Shown here one piece after another: positions 62,347-64,000 of a stretch of DNA of 64,000 bases (the first letter of the stretch is position 1; the number at the start of each line of letters is the position of its first letter). Below the pieces are notes generated by a model. That model had not been told where the DNA came from, made no database searches, and worked only from the letters and a program-made list of their open reading frames with translations. Source of the DNA: Halodesulfovibrio aestuarii DSM 17919 = ATCC 29578 (GTDB lineage: Bacteria; Desulfobacterota; Desulfovibrionia; Desulfovibrionales; Desulfovibrionaceae). The stretch lies in contig NZ_ARQF01000017.1 of NCBI RefSeq assembly GCF_000384815.1, positions 1-64,000 of the forward strand, written 5' to 3'. A program made the translations under genes and the position numbers.

Positions 62347-62840
62347 AACATAAAAAAAAAGTCCTCTGAGAGTAGAATCCAGCAACTTGCCCATGTATAG
62401 CAAGTGAGGACTTTCAAATAAAGTACATCACGTTAGTTCTGCTTATATTACATCCGCTTCACTCGAGTTCATCGAAGCGGATGTAATAGCAGATAAATAT
62501 TTTTTAAAAGACAACACATCACATCCTCACATCATTCGCTAACCCACCTTTTATATTATATTTTTATGCATTACTGCACACAAAGCTACCCCTCGACATA
62601 TTCTGTCAGTTGCTCCGACTGATAGCTGAGCTACCGCCATCATTCCAACCAACTCAGGTCAATTCTTAAATAAAATATAACTTTCCAGTTGATAACGACT
62701 TCCATTTTCAATATACAACAAGAAATTACACTGCTTGCACAAGAATAAAGTGAGTACTTACAGACGTCGTTATATACTTACAAATGAGGCTGGATTCCCT
62801 CTCATTTTCAAGAAAATAAACATGAAGGGAGGTTACTTGG
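62347..62840. other. Intergenic region between the TonB operon and the AraC gene
   Basis: About 490 bases. It contains the terminator-like fold at 62358-62414 and a perfect 14-bp inverted repeat, ATTACATCCGCTTC (62447-62460) with GAAGCGGATGTAAT (62474-62487), 13-nt spacer and no T run. The rest is AT-rich without a gene and serves as leader of the AraC gene. Confidence 0.5.
62358..62414 (+). terminator. Hairpin terminating the TonB operon
   Basis: The outer 9-bp stem is AAAGTCCTC (62358-62366) with GAGGACTTT (62406-62414). The inner stem is CTTGC (62386-62390) with GCAAG (62400-62404). The plus strand lacks a long T run afterwards, so termination may be incomplete. The A9 before it would make a better terminator on the minus strand. 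Confidence 0.5.
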
Positions 62841-63782
62841 ATGGGCTGTCTACAAAATTGGATTCCTGCGTTATCGACTTCGCACCCCTTAGGGTCGTGC
62901 ATACTAACCGATATCAAGCTGATCGTGCATACTCTTGCCCCGAGCTCTAAGCCCAAGACATTTGCATTTAAAACCGCAGATGCACCTGTTGAATTTATGT
63001 ATTGTATTTCCGGGGGGGTACAAATTTTTGCAACTGCCAACAACGGAAAAACTATTTACACTCAGCTACATGAAGGTACCGGAGCAGTTCTGCATCTTCC
63101 TCTATGCAACGGGTACTCAATTGCCAAGCCCAATAGTCCACTGCAGTTAGTTGAACTTCAGATTGCGCCCGAAAATCTGCAACGCCTGACAACAGCCACA
63201 GGATGCCCGCTTCAATCAAAATTGAAGCACATTTTCGAAGGAGACAATGCCCCGAGTGTATTGCAAGACACGCCGCTGCCCCTTCCGATCCGCTTAACGT
63301 TAAAGCAGATATTGGAGTGTCCCCCTAATAAAGAAATGAGCGACTTGTTTCTGGAATACAAAAAAATGGAGCTTATCTATCAGCAAGTTACGCAACTTAA
63401 TTCCAATCTGCTAAAAAACAAATGCAATAAGCGCCACCATATGCATCGGGCCTACCTTGCCAGGAAAATCCTTATGGAAGATATGGTAACCCCTCCTAGC
63501 CTGCTCGATCTGGCAGTAAGGGTCGGTATGAATAAAACACAGCTTAATAAAACTTTTAGAGATGTCTTTGGGGATACTGTTTTTGGAGTATTACGGAGTG
63601 AACGCTTAAAATGCGCACGCAAAATGCTTGAAGACGGTGCAAGTAGCGTAACAGACGTAGCCTATGAATGCGGTTTTTCCAGCCCCAGCCACCTGACAAA
63701 AGCATTCACAGAAGAATTCGGAGTTCGGCCAAAGCAGTACCAGACAGCTGTACTCAATCAACAACTTGGCACCCCAATATAA
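62841..63782 (+). CDS. AraC-family transcriptional regulator
   Basis: A 313-residue regulator. The N-terminal about 190 residues are a cupin-like sensor without a named ligand. The C-terminal about 100 residues hold two helix-turn-helix motifs: LLDLAVRVGMNKTQLNKTFR and VTDVAYECGFSSPSHLTKAF, then FTEEFGVRPKQYQ. The MNKTQLNKTFRDVFG helix resembles PchR-like regulators of siderophore uptake. GGGAGG lies upstream of the ATG. Placed between the TonB operon and an outer-membrane protein gene, it probably controls uptake genes. Confidence 0.87.
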   Translation: MGCLQNWIPALSTSHPLGSCILTDIKLIVHTLAPSSKPKTFAFKTADAPVEFMYCISGGVQIFATANNGKTIYTQLHEGTGAVLHLPLCNGYSIAKPNSPLQLVELQIAPENLQRLTTATGCPLQSKLKHIFEGDNAPSVLQDTPLPLPIRLTLKQILECPPNKEMSDLFLEYKKMELIYQQVTQLNSNLLKNKCNKRHHMHRAYLARKILMEDMVTPPSLLDLAVRVGMNKTQLNKTFRDVFGDTVFGVLRSERLKCARKMLEDGASSVTDVAYECGFSSPSHLTKAFTEEFGVRPKQYQTAVLNQQLGTPI

Positions 63783-63838
63783 CTTCCAGCAGGAAGTCAA
63801 CTTTATCCAACAGCAACCCACACCTAACATGGGGAAGA

Positions 63839-64000
63839 TTAAAATGAATATCGCAAGGTACAGTACACAAAATCGTTGTCACCATACTGGCCAAGAAACG
63901 AGTCTGGAGCTCCTGACCATAACATAATCCCGCTGTAAAGATTCCAATTATCCGTTATGACATAATCAGCAAAGAGTTCTGTTTGTGCACCTTGACCGTC
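63839..64000 (-). CDS. Outer-membrane beta-barrel protein, C-terminal fragment (cut by window edge)
   Basis: Fifty-three codons are open on the minus strand from the window edge to a TAA at 63839-63841. They show alternating aromatic and polar residues (NWNLYSGIMLWSGAP; DNDFVYCTLRYSF). They end in a terminal phenylalanine, the recognition signal for outer-membrane barrel assembly. It could be a TonB-dependent receptor or a porin; too little is visible to choose. It converges on the AraC gene and lies beside a TonB module, which favours a receptor. Confidence 0.65.
   Translation of the reverse strand, partial: DGQGAQTELFADYVITDNWNLYSGIMLWSGAPDSFLGQYGDNDFVYCTLRYSF

Overview
The window reads as chromosomal DNA of a motile, Gram-negative deltaproteobacterium of the Desulfovibrio type. 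A Halodesulfovibrio-like marine sulfate reducer is my best guess. This rests on the flagellar gene order (flgB-flgC-fliEFGHI; flgFGAHI, a rod-binding/M23 protein, flgN, flgK, csrA, fliW), sigma-54 promoters in front of both flagellar operons, bacteriohemerythrin, a large cysteine-rich PAS chemoreceptor, and base composition that looks a little under 50% GC. The species cannot be settled from this sequence alone.

Layout. 1-4.2 kb: 5S rRNA closing an rRNA operon, then leftward azlCD, a GGDEF/EAL protein and a TPR protein. 4.4-10.4 kb: flagellar operon I (flgBC, fliEFGHI) behind a near-consensus sigma-54 promoter. 10.5-18.1 kb: cstA, tRNA-Arg, a ubiX/MBL-hydrolase/GIY-YIG/DEAD-box helicase block, and a secreted protein of unknown function. 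18.3-22.2 kb: a leftward group of two ABC permeases with no ATPase or binding protein plus two EamA-type exporters. 22.3-28.5 kb: murJ, a hybrid histidine kinase, tRNA-His, murA. 28.8-35.7 kb: leftward glycosyltransferase, class IV aminotransferase, asd, hemerythrin, DMT transporter, Nudix hydrolase and ABC-F ATPase. 35.7-44.9 kb: flagellar operon II (flgF to fliW) behind a second sigma-54 promoter. 44.9-52.5 kb: leftward hisG-hisI, a TrmO/class II aldolase fusion, thiL, a UvrD-type helicase and a phosphodiesterase. 52.7-56.6 kb: chemoreceptor and a small unknown gene. 56.6-64 kb: tRNA-Leu(UAA), a probable integrase remnant, then a complete TonB2-type energy module (DUF3450, TtpC-like, ExbB, ExbD, TonB, TPR), an AraC regulator, and the C-terminus of an outer-membrane beta-barrel running off the edge.

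How the parts fit. The two flagellar operons supply the rod, MS ring, switch, export ATPase, P/L rings, hook junction and the CsrA/FliW translational switch. Hook, filament, flgL, flgM and fliJ are not present here. The right end looks like an iron- or cofactor-uptake island beside a tRNA integration site, with a Fur-like box upstream of the TonB module. The most unusual items are the TrmO-aldolase fusion, the FlgK with an aberrant N-terminus and no flgL behind it, the FlgJ-like/M23 fusion, a 48-bp perfect palindrome in front of the uvrD-like gene, and a 90-nt structured element between the Nudix and DMT genes. I did not find a clearly new multi-gene defence or biosynthetic system.
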